Positions 1 to 8,399 of a DNA stretch of 34,469 nucleotides are shown piece by piece; positions within the stretch are counted from its first letter, which is position 1; each line of letters begins with the position of its first letter. The notes below the pieces were generated by a model that had not been told where the DNA came from, searched no databases, and was given only the letters and a program-made list of their open reading frames with translations. Made by a program: the position numbers and the translations under genes. The DNA comes from a virus: positions 1 through 34,469 of IMG/VR virus record IMGVR_UViG_3300020201_000006; one strand, 5' to 3'.

Positions 1-127
1 GAGATTATACTAAATCAGATCCTAATAACCATGATTGGTATATCGTTAGAAAAACAGCTAACAAGTTTGATTTGATTGCTCAGTATCCTGAATTAAAAGA
101 AAATATTTTAAACGACAATATGGATGC
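1..127. repeat. Terminal direct repeat, left copy (circular join)
   Basis: Bases 1-127 are identical to 34343-34469. The portal reading frame continues across the join without interruption, so the contig closes into a circle of 34,342 bp. A repeat of exactly 127 bases equals a common maximum k-mer of short-read assemblers, so it most likely reflects assembly of a circular or circularly permuted molecule rather than a packaged terminal repeat. Confidence 0.95.
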
Positions 128-1424
128 TTGGTGGTTGCAAACTACTTCTCTGAATGCAATTAACCTTGATGACAATGAAAGTATTTGTGTATTTACGTTA
201 TTACATCGACCAACGATGGCAATGCCTAACGGCCGTTATACACAAGTGCTATCTAATGACACAGTTTTATTTGATGGGCCTCTACCATATTCAAAAACTC
301 ATATATATAGAATTGCACCAGACGAAGAAGTAGGAACTTGTTTTGGCTACACAGTGGGCTTTGACTTACTACCAGTACAAGAAGCAATAGACATACTTTA
401 CTCAACAGTGATTACAAATCAATCAACCTATGGGGTGCAAAATGTTTTAGTTCCACAGGGTGCAAACTTAAACACTTCAACGCTTGCAGGCGGTATGAAT
501 GTAACTGAATACGATCCTAAGATTGGTAAGCCTGAATCGATGCAATTAACGGCAACGCCACCAGAAATATTTAATTTTATTTCTCAGCTAGAAAAGACAC
601 AAGAAACTTTATCAAACATGAACTCAGTAGTAAGAGGAAATCCAGAAGCTTCTTTGAAATCTGGTGCAGCTTTAGCACTAGTTCAATCAACGGCTATTCA
701 ATCAACCATGAGCTTGCAAACTTCTTATATTAATTTATGCGAAGATGTGGGAACGGCAACAATAGAAATATTAAAGCAATTTGCAGCTGTGCCGAGAGTC
801 GCAGCGATTGCAGGTAAAACAAATCAGCATTTAATGAAATCATTCTCAGGCGAAGATTTTAGCTCAATCGATAGAGTAACTGTTGATGTTGGTAATCCAC
901 TTGGTAGAACAACAGCTGGTAAAGTTAACATGGCAGATGCTCTAATGGAGAGAAATCTAATTGCTAACGTTGATCAATATATCCAGGTAATTTCAACAGG
1001 TAGACTAGAGCCTGTAATTGAATCAAAGCAAGCGGAGTTAATTTTAATCAAAGATGAAAATGAACAGATGGGTGAAGGGAAAAAAGTAAGAGCGATTATC
1101 ACAGATAGACATGCTCAGCATATTATGGAGCATAGAACAGTATTAGCGAACACGAGCGTTAGAAATGATCCTAACTCTCCAACAGTCGTAGAAACTTTAA
1201 ATCATATTCAAGAACATATTGATTTTTTAAAGACAGCTGATCCAGCTACTCTATCTTTATTCACTGAGCAATCGATCATGCCGCCTCAGGGTGCGCCTAA
1301 TAACCCTGGTGACATGTTGAACGCACAAGTGCCAGCGATGCAAGCAGCTGAAGGCGTTAATATGCCTAACATGCCAACTAATCCAGCAACAGGCGAGCAA
1401 GTACAAGATCCAGGTATGATGTAA
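1..1424 (+). CDS. Portal protein, C-terminal part (split by window edge)
   Basis: This is the distal 3' part of the portal gene whose start lies at 33793. Joined through the 127-bp overlap it makes a 657-residue protein; the frame at position 3 of the window agrees with the frame from 33793. The dodecameric portal sits at the head vertex, docks terminase and passes DNA. Evidence is its position directly after the large terminase and before scaffold and coat genes, its length near that of P22-type portals (about 700 residues), and the tyrosine-rich helical N-terminus typical of podophage portals. The C-terminus is rich in Met, Asn and Pro, as in flexible portal tails. The stop at 1422-1424 is followed immediately by the ATG of the next gene. 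Family assignment is by context and resemblance, not by an alignment. Confidence 0.85.
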   Translation, partial: DYTKSDPNNHDWYIVRKTANKFDLIAQYPELKENILNDNMDAWWLQTTSLNAINLDDNESICVFTLLHRPTMAMPNGRYTQVLSNDTVLFDGPLPYSKTHIYRIAPDEEVGTCFGYTVGFDLLPVQEAIDILYSTVITNQSTYGVQNVLVPQGANLNTSTLAGGMNVTEYDPKIGKPESMQLTATPPEIFNFISQLEKTQETLSNMNSVVRGNPEASLKSGAALALVQSTAIQSTMSLQTSYINLCEDVGTATIEILKQFAAVPRVAAIAGKTNQHLMKSFSGEDFSSIDRVTVDVGNPLGRTTAGKVNMADALMERNLIANVDQYIQVISTGRLEPVIESKQAELILIKDENEQMGEGKKVRAIITDRHAQHIMEHRTVLANTSVRNDPNSPTVVETLNHIQEHIDFLKTADPATLSLFTEQSIMPPQGAPNNPGDMLNAQVPAMQAAEGVNMPNMPTNPATGEQVQDPGMM

Positions 1425-1790
1425 ATGGTTAGAGCATATAGAGACACCGATTTCAACGATGTGATGAAGTGGTTAGAAAAAAGAAACATGCCAAAAATTG
1501 ATAAGACTGTACTTAGTGACACAGGCTTCATTATTCCAGATGTTGCTTGTGTTTTTTTATACCTTACCAACTCCAGCGTTTGCAATTTAGAAAACATGTA
1601 CTCGAATCCCGATGCTGAAAATAGAAGATTAGCGATTGAACTACTTTTGGATACAGCTTTGAAAGCAGCGAAAACATGGGAGTACAAATATGTGCAATCA
1701 ATTAGCACACATAAAGAAATGATTAAACGAGCAGTAATCAGAGGGGCAAAGTTTGAAACAAATCAAACTATTATGACTTTAAAAATATAA
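1425..1790 (+). CDS. GNAT-like acetyltransferase-fold phage protein
   Basis: A 121-residue protein starting directly after the portal stop codon, so probably translated by re-initiation. The layout resembles small GNAT-fold proteins found beside phage portal genes: an N-terminal RAYRDTDF segment, a central strand GFIIPDVACVFLYLTNSS, then a helix with LAIELLLDTALKAAKTW and a final strand ending in a GAKF-type turn near residue 108. No convincing acetyl-CoA loop (Q/RxxGxG/A) is visible, so it may be a non-catalytic relative. Its role in the virion or in assembly is unknown. Confidence 0.5.
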   Translation: MVRAYRDTDFNDVMKWLEKRNMPKIDKTVLSDTGFIIPDVACVFLYLTNSSVCNLENMYSNPDAENRRLAIELLLDTALKAAKTWEYKYVQSISTHKEMIKRAVIRGAKFETNQTIMTLKI

Positions 1791-1817
1791 ACCATTCAAA
1801 CAAGGAGTTTTGAACGT

Positions 1818-2711
1818 ATGGAAACCACGGAAGCAAAAACAGTAGATGTAGCAGAACCAACAACAGACGCAGAAAGTGTAGCGGCACCGAAAGCAGACGC
1901 TACAGCATTACCAGACATGACTAGAGAGGAAGCTAGAAAAGCAATCGAACTGTTCAAAGTTAAATCAATGGGCAAAGAATATGAAGTTGATAAAGCTGAA
2001 TTGATTAAAGGGTGGTCTCACCAGAAAGCAGCGAACGAAAAAATGCAAAATGGGCTTAAAATACAAAGACAAGCTGAAGAATTTATCAGCATGCTAAGAG
2101 ATAAAAGCAAACTTTTTGGTGTTTTAAAAGACCTAGGCCATGACACTAGAGCGCTGGCAGAAGAATATTTAGGTGAGCAACTCCAGGAAGATATGCTAGA
2201 TCCTAGAGATAAAGAATTAAAACAGTATAAGAAAAGAATAGCTGAGGTTGAAGCTCAAGAGAAAGAAAGAAGTGAGCAGCAAAGATCAGAGAAAAATAAT
2301 GAGCTTAAAAAGAAATATGCTGAAGATTATCACAAAACTTTTGTTGAAGCGATTGAGTCAGAGAAATTACCAGTGGCCAAGGCAACGATCCAAGACATGG
2401 CCAGGGTAATCCATAGAGCGAGTGAACTTGGTTATAAAATGGAAGCAAAAGACGCAGCAAAAATTGTGAAAGAAGACATGATGAATAGACACAGATCAAT
2501 TATTGGAGAGTCAGACGGAGAAGCTCTAATGAAGATATTAGGCGAAGATGTTGCAAATAAAATAAGAAAATGGGACACATCAAGAATTAAAGATCCTAAT
2601 CAAAATGCGACTACTCCAGTCAACCAAAGTCTAAAAGATCCAAAGAAAAGAGAAGATAGACATAAGCAAATGACTCATACTGAATGGCGAGATTTTAACC
2701 GTAAACGCTAA
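1818..2711 (+). CDS. Scaffolding protein (putative)
   Basis: A 297-residue, highly charged, mostly helical protein between portal and coat genes, the usual place of a procapsid scaffold. Residues 1-35 are Ala/Thr/Glu-rich and likely disordered; the middle (about 100-175) is Lys/Glu/Gln-rich and predicted coiled coil; the C-terminus is basic and Asn/Lys/Arg-rich, as expected for a coat-binding tail. P22 scaffold is of similar size (303 residues). It is preceded by AAGGAG eleven bases before the ATG. Sequence similarity to a named family was not established; the call rests on composition, size and synteny. Confidence 0.7.
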   Translation: METTEAKTVDVAEPTTDAESVAAPKADATALPDMTREEARKAIELFKVKSMGKEYEVDKAELIKGWSHQKAANEKMQNGLKIQRQAEEFISMLRDKSKLFGVLKDLGHDTRALAEEYLGEQLQEDMLDPRDKELKQYKKRIAEVEAQEKERSEQQRSEKNNELKKKYAEDYHKTFVEAIESEKLPVAKATIQDMARVIHRASELGYKMEAKDAAKIVKEDMMNRHRSIIGESDGEALMKILGEDVANKIRKWDTSRIKDPNQNATTPVNQSLKDPKKREDRHKQMTHTEWRDFNRKR

Positions 2712-2728
2712 AGATTTGCACGGACTTG

Positions 2729-2748
2729 ACCGTTACGAAAGTGACGGT
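2729..2748 (+). terminator. Hairpin between scaffold and coat genes
   Basis: ACCGTTAC and GTGACGGT form an 8-bp stem (one G-T pair) closed by a GAAA tetraloop, followed by TATAGTTTTATT. The trailing T-rich stretch is broken, so it may be a weak terminator, or an RNA processing or stability element that adjusts coat versus scaffold expression. Confidence 0.45.
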
Positions 2749-2896
2749 TATAGTTTTATTAGAACAGTTTGGACGTTTAATCTATCCTACTTTTTTATGA
2801 ACTAGAAAAGACACAAGATATGGGCGCATAAAACGCTACCTAGAAAATAAGTCGAGAATTTTAACAATTTTAACTTTATTATTTTAGGAGATTTTT

Positions 2897-4195
2897 ATGG
2901 CTATTGATACAGGTACACTAGATTCACTTTACAAGATCGCATATGCAAAAAATGAAATCGATCTTATTCCAGTAACAAAAAAAGTAGAAGAGTATGTTCC
3001 ATTCGTTCCAAGTGAACTAATGAACGGAAAGCACTACGAACAACCACTAGTTTTAACTAACGAAGCTGGTTTCACTTATTCTTTAGACACTCAATCAGCT
3101 TATGACTTGAATGACTCGATTGGTATGTCAATGGACAGCGCTGAAGTTCCGGGTGCTGATTTAATTCTTGATTCAACAATCGGCTACAACCAAGCGGCTA
3201 GAGCTTCTCACAGTGCTACATCTTTCAAGACTACAATGTCGGCTAAACTTGAAAACATGAAAAAGTCAGCTCAAAAAAGATTAGAAATTGCTTATTTTTA
3301 TGGTTCTGACAATATTGGTAATGCTGCTCAGCAAGATATTACTATCGCTACTACTCTACCACTTGTTATCAGCACCGCATCATGGGCAACAGGAATGTGG
3401 TCGGGTTCGGAAAATTCTAACGTAGTTTTTGTAAAAGCTTCTGACAATACATCGGTTGATTCATTACGATCTTTCAAAATTGCTAAAGTAAATGTTGATA
3501 CTAAAACTATCTATTTAGCAGCTGGAACAGCTGGTACAGCTGGAACGCTTACAACTTTAGAAACTGCTATCGAAGCTTATGCATGTAATATTCATTTTTA
3601 CGGTTCTGTTTCTGGATCAGCTGGATCATTCGCTTATGCAGAAATGGCAGGCATGAAGAAGATTATTACCAACACTGGAACTTTATTCGGTGTTGATGCA
3701 GGTACTTACGATTTATACAAAGGAAACTCAGTAACAGTTACTGGTCAGTTAACTATGCAAAAGGTTCTCTCAGCAGTAGCTAAACAATGTCAGCGTGGCC
3801 TTGATGGAGATGCATTATTATTTTGTAATCCTCAGACATGGGCAGACTTAGCTTCTAACTTAGCAGCTTTAAGAAGATTCGATGGATCTTATTCTAAAAA
3901 GAAAGCTAGCAATGGTTCTGAAGTTTTAGAGTATGTCGGAATGAACGGGGTTATCTCAATCATCCCTTATAATATTGTTAAAGAAGGCGATTGCTTTATT
4001 ATTCCAAAAGATAAAGTAATAAGAATTGGAGCAAGTGAATTGACTTTCAATGACCCTACTAAGCCATCTGGACAAATATTTTTTACTATTCCAGGCAAAG
4101 CAGGTGTCGGCTTGAGAATGTATTCAAATCAAGCAATCTTTATCGAAGCACCAGCACAAGCAGCTTATATTTCAGGTATTGTTAATTCACTTTAA
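2897..4195 (+). CDS. Major capsid (coat) protein
   Basis: A 432-residue protein that follows scaffold and has the best ribosome site in the region (TTAGGAG, six bases before ATG). Its size matches the P22-type HK97-fold coat protein (430 residues). The N-terminus carries a helix, and the ordered middle and Gly/Ala/Thr-rich insertion (about residues 175-240) would fit the extra domain seen in P22-like coats. Hairpins on both sides (2729-2748 and 4223-4250) suggest its mRNA is bounded for high expression. Assignment is from position, length and general resemblance. Confidence 0.82.
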   Translation: MAIDTGTLDSLYKIAYAKNEIDLIPVTKKVEEYVPFVPSELMNGKHYEQPLVLTNEAGFTYSLDTQSAYDLNDSIGMSMDSAEVPGADLILDSTIGYNQAARASHSATSFKTTMSAKLENMKKSAQKRLEIAYFYGSDNIGNAAQQDITIATTLPLVISTASWATGMWSGSENSNVVFVKASDNTSVDSLRSFKIAKVNVDTKTIYLAAGTAGTAGTLTTLETAIEAYACNIHFYGSVSGSAGSFAYAEMAGMKKIITNTGTLFGVDAGTYDLYKGNSVTVTGQLTMQKVLSAVAKQCQRGLDGDALLFCNPQTWADLASNLAALRRFDGSYSKKKASNGSEVLEYVGMNGVISIIPYNIVKEGDCFIIPKDKVIRIGASELTFNDPTKPSGQIFFTIPGKAGVGLRMYSNQAIFIEAPAQAAYISGIVNSL

Positions 4196-4222
4196 GGTGT
4201 TAAAGCTGAGTTAATTAATTAT

Positions 4223-4250
4223 AGAGGGGTGAAAACCCCTCTTCTTTCAT
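4223..4250 (+). terminator. Terminator after the coat gene
   Basis: AGAGGGGT and ACCCCTCT form a perfect 8-bp stem with a GAAA loop (4223-4242), followed by TCTTTCAT. It lies 28 bases after the coat stop codon. The U-tract is interrupted, so partial read-through into the tail genes is expected, which would make coat mRNA more abundant than downstream messages. Confidence 0.75.
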
Positions 4251-4261
4251 AAGGGGTAAAT

Positions 4262-4795
4262 ATGTCTTTACAAGTTTTAACGATAGATACACTTCAAACA
4301 GCGAATAGCTTTAAATCAGAATGTGACTTAGCTCCACTTGGGCTACCTGCTTTAAATAATTTAATAAATTATTTATGCGGAGTTTCAGGCGGAAATAAAC
4401 CGGCTAAATTAACAATTAATGTTGGTGCGGTAAAAGCTTCAGGGTTAATTACGAGTACAGGCATTGCGGTTAACAACCAAACAATGACTTGCGCAGGTCA
4501 AACAATCACTGCAAAAACGTCAGGCGCAGTAGCAGCGGATGGAGAGTTTGATATCTCCGCAACGGTAGCTACTCAAGCGGCAAATATCGCAGCGGCAATC
4601 AATGCGGTAGCGGTTTTGCAAGGTGTTGTATCAGCCGTAGCGGTCCTAGGTGTTGTGACTGTATCTGCGGTTGTACCCGGATTAATTGGCAACGGTCTAG
4701 TTATGGTGGATGTAGATTTGGCTAACGTAACTGTATCAGATATTACTGGTGGATTAAACGGAACTGAATATACAATAGTTAATCAAATTTCTTAA
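4262..4795 (+). CDS. Small virion protein, possible head decoration or tail component
   Basis: A 177-residue Ala/Val/Gly-rich beta protein with no membrane segment. Residues 50-150 contain a pattern seen in beta-sandwich repeats of phage structural proteins: a strand with LTINVG, a helix with AANIAAAINA, then VTVSAVVPGLIGN. It sits just behind the coat terminator and has AAGGGG before the ATG. It could decorate the capsid or belong to the tail. No specific function was recognised. Confidence 0.6.
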   Translation: MSLQVLTIDTLQTANSFKSECDLAPLGLPALNNLINYLCGVSGGNKPAKLTINVGAVKASGLITSTGIAVNNQTMTCAGQTITAKTSGAVAADGEFDISATVATQAANIAAAINAVAVLQGVVSAVAVLGVVTVSAVVPGLIGNGLVMVDVDLANVTVSDITGGLNGTEYTIVNQIS

Positions 4796-4803
4796 GGGGC
4801 TTT

Positions 4804-7200
4804 ATGGCTACTTCACTAACTATTAATGGGGTTGCTTATAGCTACCCAACGACAGGAGATGTTAGATGGGGTGCAAACGCCACAGCGTGGGCGAGTGCTG
4901 TCACGACAGGAATGTTGCAGAAAGCAGGCGGCACATTCCAGCTTTTAGCAGATGTAAACTTTGGGACCACTTACGGCGTCCTATCTCAATATTATAAAAC
5001 CAGAACAGCAAACATTGCGGCAACAGGCCAATTTAGATTAGCTAGAGCGGATCAAATTGTTTGGAGAAATCAGGCGAATACTTCTGATTTGGTTTTAGAA
5101 GTAAACGCTTCAAATCAATTACTATTCAATGGTGAATCTCCAGGCTTTATTGACGCTGTTGGCGATACTGCAACGATTGATTTAACGATGACTACCAGCA
5201 CTTTAACAGCTGATATTGTGGCTTTATCAATTACCAACGCTATGATTAATGCCAGTGCGGCAATTGCTTATTCTAAGTTAAATTTAACAGGTGCATTAGT
5301 TAACGCAGATATTAACGCTAGTGCAGCAATTGTTTATTCTAAATTATCTTTAGTAAATTCAATTCTTAATGCAGATATTAATTCAAGTGCTGCGATTGCT
5401 TATTCAAAATTAAATTTAACAGGTGAACTACTTAACGCTGATATTTCAGTGAGTGCAGCTATTGCATTTTCTAAATTAGCAGCTTTATCGAGTGGAAATA
5501 TCTTAGTGGGCAGTGCAGGAAATGTAGCCACTTCAGTAGTAATGAGTGGCGACGCTACAATAATCGCAAGTGGCGCTCTAACAATTGCAAACAATGCGGT
5601 TAGTAATGCAAAATCTGCGCAAATGGCAACGCTTACAATCAAAGGAAACAACACAGGCGGCACAGCTAATGCGCTTGATCTAACGGTTACTCAAACTACA
5701 GCGATATTAATTGCAATGGTAGGAGATTCTGGAGCAGGCGGAACAAAAGGCTTAGTTCCTGCGCCGGCATCGGGTGATGCGGCAGCTAATAAGTTTTTAA
5801 AAGCAGACGGATCATGGTCAGCACCAACAGGTGCGGGTGATGTTGTGGGCCCTGCAAGTTCAACAGATAACGGATTTGCGAAGTTTGACGGAATAACAGG
5901 AAAATTAATAAAAAATAGTGCGGCAACAATTTCAAATAGTGATGTTAATGCCAGCGCAGCGATAGCAGTAAATAAGTTAGCAGCTTCTACGGCAAGTAGA
6001 GCTCTAGTGAGTGATGGATCAGGTTTTATAAGCGCAGCTACAACTACGGCAACGGAAATAGGATTTGTAAATGGCGTTACAAGTTCAATACAAACGCAAA
6101 TAAGTGCTAATCAACTTAGATCAGTGTTAACGGCTAAAGGTGATTTATACGCTGCTACGGCAAGCAATACAGTAGATAGATTAGCGGTTGGTACAAATGG
6201 TTTTTTACTTCAAGCAAATAGTGTTGCATCGACAGGCTTGCAATACGTAACTCCAAATAATTCGACCAGAGCATTGGTAAATATTGGCGTGACGGCAACG
6301 GTTGCAGCAAGTGCATTAACAATATCTTTAAAAACTTTAGCAGGCGCGAACGCAAGTGCAACAGATCCAATATTTATAGGTTTTAGAAACGCTACAAGTG
6401 CAACAGGTCAAGGCGTTATAAGATCCGTTACAGGCGCATTATCTTTAGTGATATCGAGTGGATCAACTTTAGGTCAAAGAAATGGGGCTGCTTCTTACGT
6501 TTATGTTTATGCAATTGATAATGCTGGCACCAGTGAATTAGCAGCTTCAAGAAATTTATACGATGAAGGTTCAATAGTTACGACAATAGCCGAAGGGGGC
6601 GCAGGTGCCGCAGATTCTGCGAGTACAATTTACAGCACAACGGCCAGATCAGGGGTTGCATTAAGATTAGTGGGCAGGATTCTTTCAGACCAAGCAACGG
6701 CAGGTACTTGGGCATCTGCACCGAGTGAAATATCTTTGGTTCCTTTTCAATTCGCTTCAATATCTGCTTTGATGTGTAAAACATCTTCGCAAAATCCAGG
6801 AACAACGGCAGCGACAAAAGTTACGTTTCAATCAGTAGCGTCGAGTGAGCAATGTTACGATCCTTTAAGTATTTGTGATACTGCTAATTCGAGATTGATT
6901 TGCTCGAAAATTGGAAAACACGATTTAATTATGAACATATCACTGTCCAACTTTGAAGCATCAACTTCCCTGCAAGTTTATATCTATAAAAATGGAGCTT
7001 CTTTTTTTAGATTTGATGTTGATAACGCTGGAGTCGGCACTACTAGATCGGTGGCTTCTACTTTTCCAGTGGACGCAACGGCCATAGGGGATTATTTTGA
7101 AATTTTCACAGCGAGTGGTGCAGATGCATCTTACTCGATCAACGGAAACACGGGCGTAGATTCAAAAAGTTTTTTTGGCTTAAATTATAAGGGGCTATAA
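4804..7200 (+). CDS. Tail fibre / receptor-binding protein
   Basis: A 798-residue protein of low complexity, rich in Ala, Ser, Asn and Thr, as in trimeric phage fibres. Residues 1-140 look like a particle-attachment domain (TSLTINGVAYSYPTTGD start). Residues 145-232 are four tandem 22-residue units built around the motif SAAIAYSKL, with a fifth diverged copy near residue 382. The middle continues as a beta-rich shaft, and residues about 655-798 form a compact C-terminal domain with C1q/TNF-like spacing (a final segment ending in FFGLNYKGL) that could be the receptor-binding tip. The gene begins at AAGGGGCTTT before ATG and its stop overlaps the next start by one base. Confidence 0.78.
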   Translation: MATSLTINGVAYSYPTTGDVRWGANATAWASAVTTGMLQKAGGTFQLLADVNFGTTYGVLSQYYKTRTANIAATGQFRLARADQIVWRNQANTSDLVLEVNASNQLLFNGESPGFIDAVGDTATIDLTMTTSTLTADIVALSITNAMINASAAIAYSKLNLTGALVNADINASAAIVYSKLSLVNSILNADINSSAAIAYSKLNLTGELLNADISVSAAIAFSKLAALSSGNILVGSAGNVATSVVMSGDATIIASGALTIANNAVSNAKSAQMATLTIKGNNTGGTANALDLTVTQTTAILIAMVGDSGAGGTKGLVPAPASGDAAANKFLKADGSWSAPTGAGDVVGPASSTDNGFAKFDGITGKLIKNSAATISNSDVNASAAIAVNKLAASTASRALVSDGSGFISAATTTATEIGFVNGVTSSIQTQISANQLRSVLTAKGDLYAATASNTVDRLAVGTNGFLLQANSVASTGLQYVTPNNSTRALVNIGVTATVAASALTISLKTLAGANASATDPIFIGFRNATSATGQGVIRSVTGALSLVISSGSTLGQRNGAASYVYVYAIDNAGTSELAASRNLYDEGSIVTTIAEGGAGAADSASTIYSTTARSGVALRLVGRILSDQATAGTWASAPSEISLVPFQFASISALMCKTSSQNPGTTAATKVTFQSVASSEQCYDPLSICDTANSRLICSKIGKHDLIMNISLSNFEASTSLQVYIYKNGASFFRFDVDNAGVGTTRSVASTFPVDATAIGDYFEIFTASGADASYSINGNTGVDSKSFFGLNYKGL
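5236..5499 (+). repeat. Four tandem 66-bp repeats in the tail fibre gene
   Basis: Units at 5236-5301, 5302-5367, 5368-5433 and 5434-5499 each encode 22 residues of the form NADINxSAAIxYSKLxLxx. They differ mainly at synonymous or conservative positions, which shows they are maintained as protein repeats. Such units can expand or contract by recombination and change fibre length. Confidence 0.9.
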
Positions 7201-7505
7201 TGTTTAAAGTTAATATTACAAAGCAAAATGCACCAGCGAAGTTTGAATTATTCTTAGATGGCGTACACGCTCAAGAATGGATAAATAACCAAAATAACGG
7301 TAGTGCTTACGAGTTAATCGATTTAAAACAAGATCCATCTTGGGTTGAAAATGATATAAAAGAAAAAAGAAAAAAAGAATATCCAGAAATCAATGATGTG
7401 ATTGAAGCACTTTTAGAAGTGCATGAGGGCAGACCTGAAAAGCTAGCTGAAATAATGTTAAAAAGAGAAGCTATTAAAATAAAATATCCAAAAGGGGTAA
7501 AATAA
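7200..7505 (+). CDS. Hypothetical protein next to fibre, possible fibre chaperone
   Basis: A 101-residue soluble charged protein. Its first half (FELFLDGVHAQEWINNQ) and helical, Glu/Lys-rich second half resemble no family I can name. It overlaps the fibre stop codon by one base and has AAGGGG before ATG, so it is co-expressed with the fibre. Small proteins in this location are often fibre assembly factors, but that is inference only. Confidence 0.6.
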   Translation: MFKVNITKQNAPAKFELFLDGVHAQEWINNQNNGSAYELIDLKQDPSWVENDIKEKRKKEYPEINDVIEALLEVHEGRPEKLAEIMLKREAIKIKYPKGVK

Positions 7506-8116
7506 TGAAGTACAGATTAATTGAAAAATCAACAACAGTAAGCGCAGCTTATTCGCAAGTGGTAGATGTTTACGATGTTGGCGGTGTCGGTGGTGACTCA
7601 ATACTTAGCATAAGCGCAGCGGACGTTAATACTCCAAGTGCGGTTATTGTAGCGAGTGCAGCAATTGTTTTTGCAACAGCTACCTGGACTAGCGTAGCGC
7701 ATTTATTAACAAGTGGCTTAAAAGTACAGCTAACTACAAGCTCTGCTTTGCCTTCTGGTTTATCTTTAGCAACAGACTACTTTGTCATAGTTGTAAGTGC
7801 GAATACTTTTAGACTAGCTTCTTCTTTAGTTCTAGCATTAGCAGGAACGCCAGTAGCTTTAGCCGATGCAGGTGTAGGAAATCAGACCGTGACCCCAACA
7901 GCTTTAGCAGGCGGAAATATTAAATTTGAACAATCAAATAGTAGCTCAGGCCCATGGGTAGCTTTGGGATCAGCAACAAATATCACAGTAGATGCGGATG
8001 TAGCTTTAGAAAAAGACAGACCAACTTCAAGATACGTTAGAGTTTATTTAACTTTAACAGCTGGTAATATTTCAGTAGTAACTACAACTTTAGTTAAGGG
8101 AGATAGAGATGCATAA
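7505..8116 (+). CDS. Beta-rich virion protein (phage tail/decoration type)
   Basis: A 203-residue protein with AAGGGG before ATG and a one-base overlap with the preceding gene. Residues 60-125 hold a motif common in phage structural proteins: HLLTSGLKVQLTT, then a Leu-Pro-Ser-Gly turn, then TDYFVIVVSANTFRLASSL, a small beta barrel also found inside larger tail proteins. The C-terminal part ends in RYVRVYLTLTAGN, typical of discoidin- or carbohydrate-binding-like sandwiches. It probably lies on the virion surface. The exact role is unknown. Confidence 0.62.
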   Translation: MKYRLIEKSTTVSAAYSQVVDVYDVGGVGGDSILSISAADVNTPSAVIVASAAIVFATATWTSVAHLLTSGLKVQLTTSSALPSGLSLATDYFVIVVSANTFRLASSLVLALAGTPVALADAGVGNQTVTPTALAGGNIKFEQSNSSSGPWVALGSATNITVDADVALEKDRPTSRYVRVYLTLTAGNISVVTTTLVKGDRDA

Positions 8117-8387
8117 CGATAAATTGCAAGTAATTAAAGAATTAATGGAAGAATTAATCGGGGAAATGGATTATGGAAAAGATGATTTTGATGAAAGACT
8201 TGGTAAAAATGTATCTAAAGAAATGCCGATGGAAATTGAAGGCAAAATGGCGAATCCTGAAGGCGATTTCCATGAGATGAGTGACGGCGAGATTATGCCA
8301 GGCAAAGAACACATAGAAGAAGAAGAAGAAGAAGACGATGAAGACGAGATGGACGCTAGAATCCAGAGATTAATGTCTTCTAAGTAA
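8109..8387 (+). CDS. Small acidic protein, unknown function
   Basis: A 92-residue protein that overlaps the end of the previous gene by eight bases. It is Met/Glu/Asp-rich and has a near-uninterrupted acidic run (EEEEEEDDEDE) around residues 70-80, encoded by GAA/GAC repeats at 8316-8346. It could mimic DNA or bind basic head-tail proteins, but nothing specific is recognised. AAGGGAG lies shortly before the ATG. Confidence 0.6.
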   Translation: MHNDKLQVIKELMEELIGEMDYGKDDFDERLGKNVSKEMPMEIEGKMANPEGDFHEMSDGEIMPGKEHIEEEEEEDDEDEMDARIQRLMSSK

Positions 8388-8399
8388 AGGATTAATTAA

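Noticed and set aside
1-127. Terminal repeat as a genuine packaged direct terminal repeat
   Set aside because: The length is exactly 127, a usual maximum assembler k-mer, and it lies inside the portal coding frame. An assembly overlap of a circular or permuted molecule explains it better.
1286-1708. 140-residue minus-strand frame antisense to portal and GNAT-like genes
   Set aside because: It is a shadow of well-supported + strand genes with matching codon pattern and overlaps both. No ribosome site was seen.
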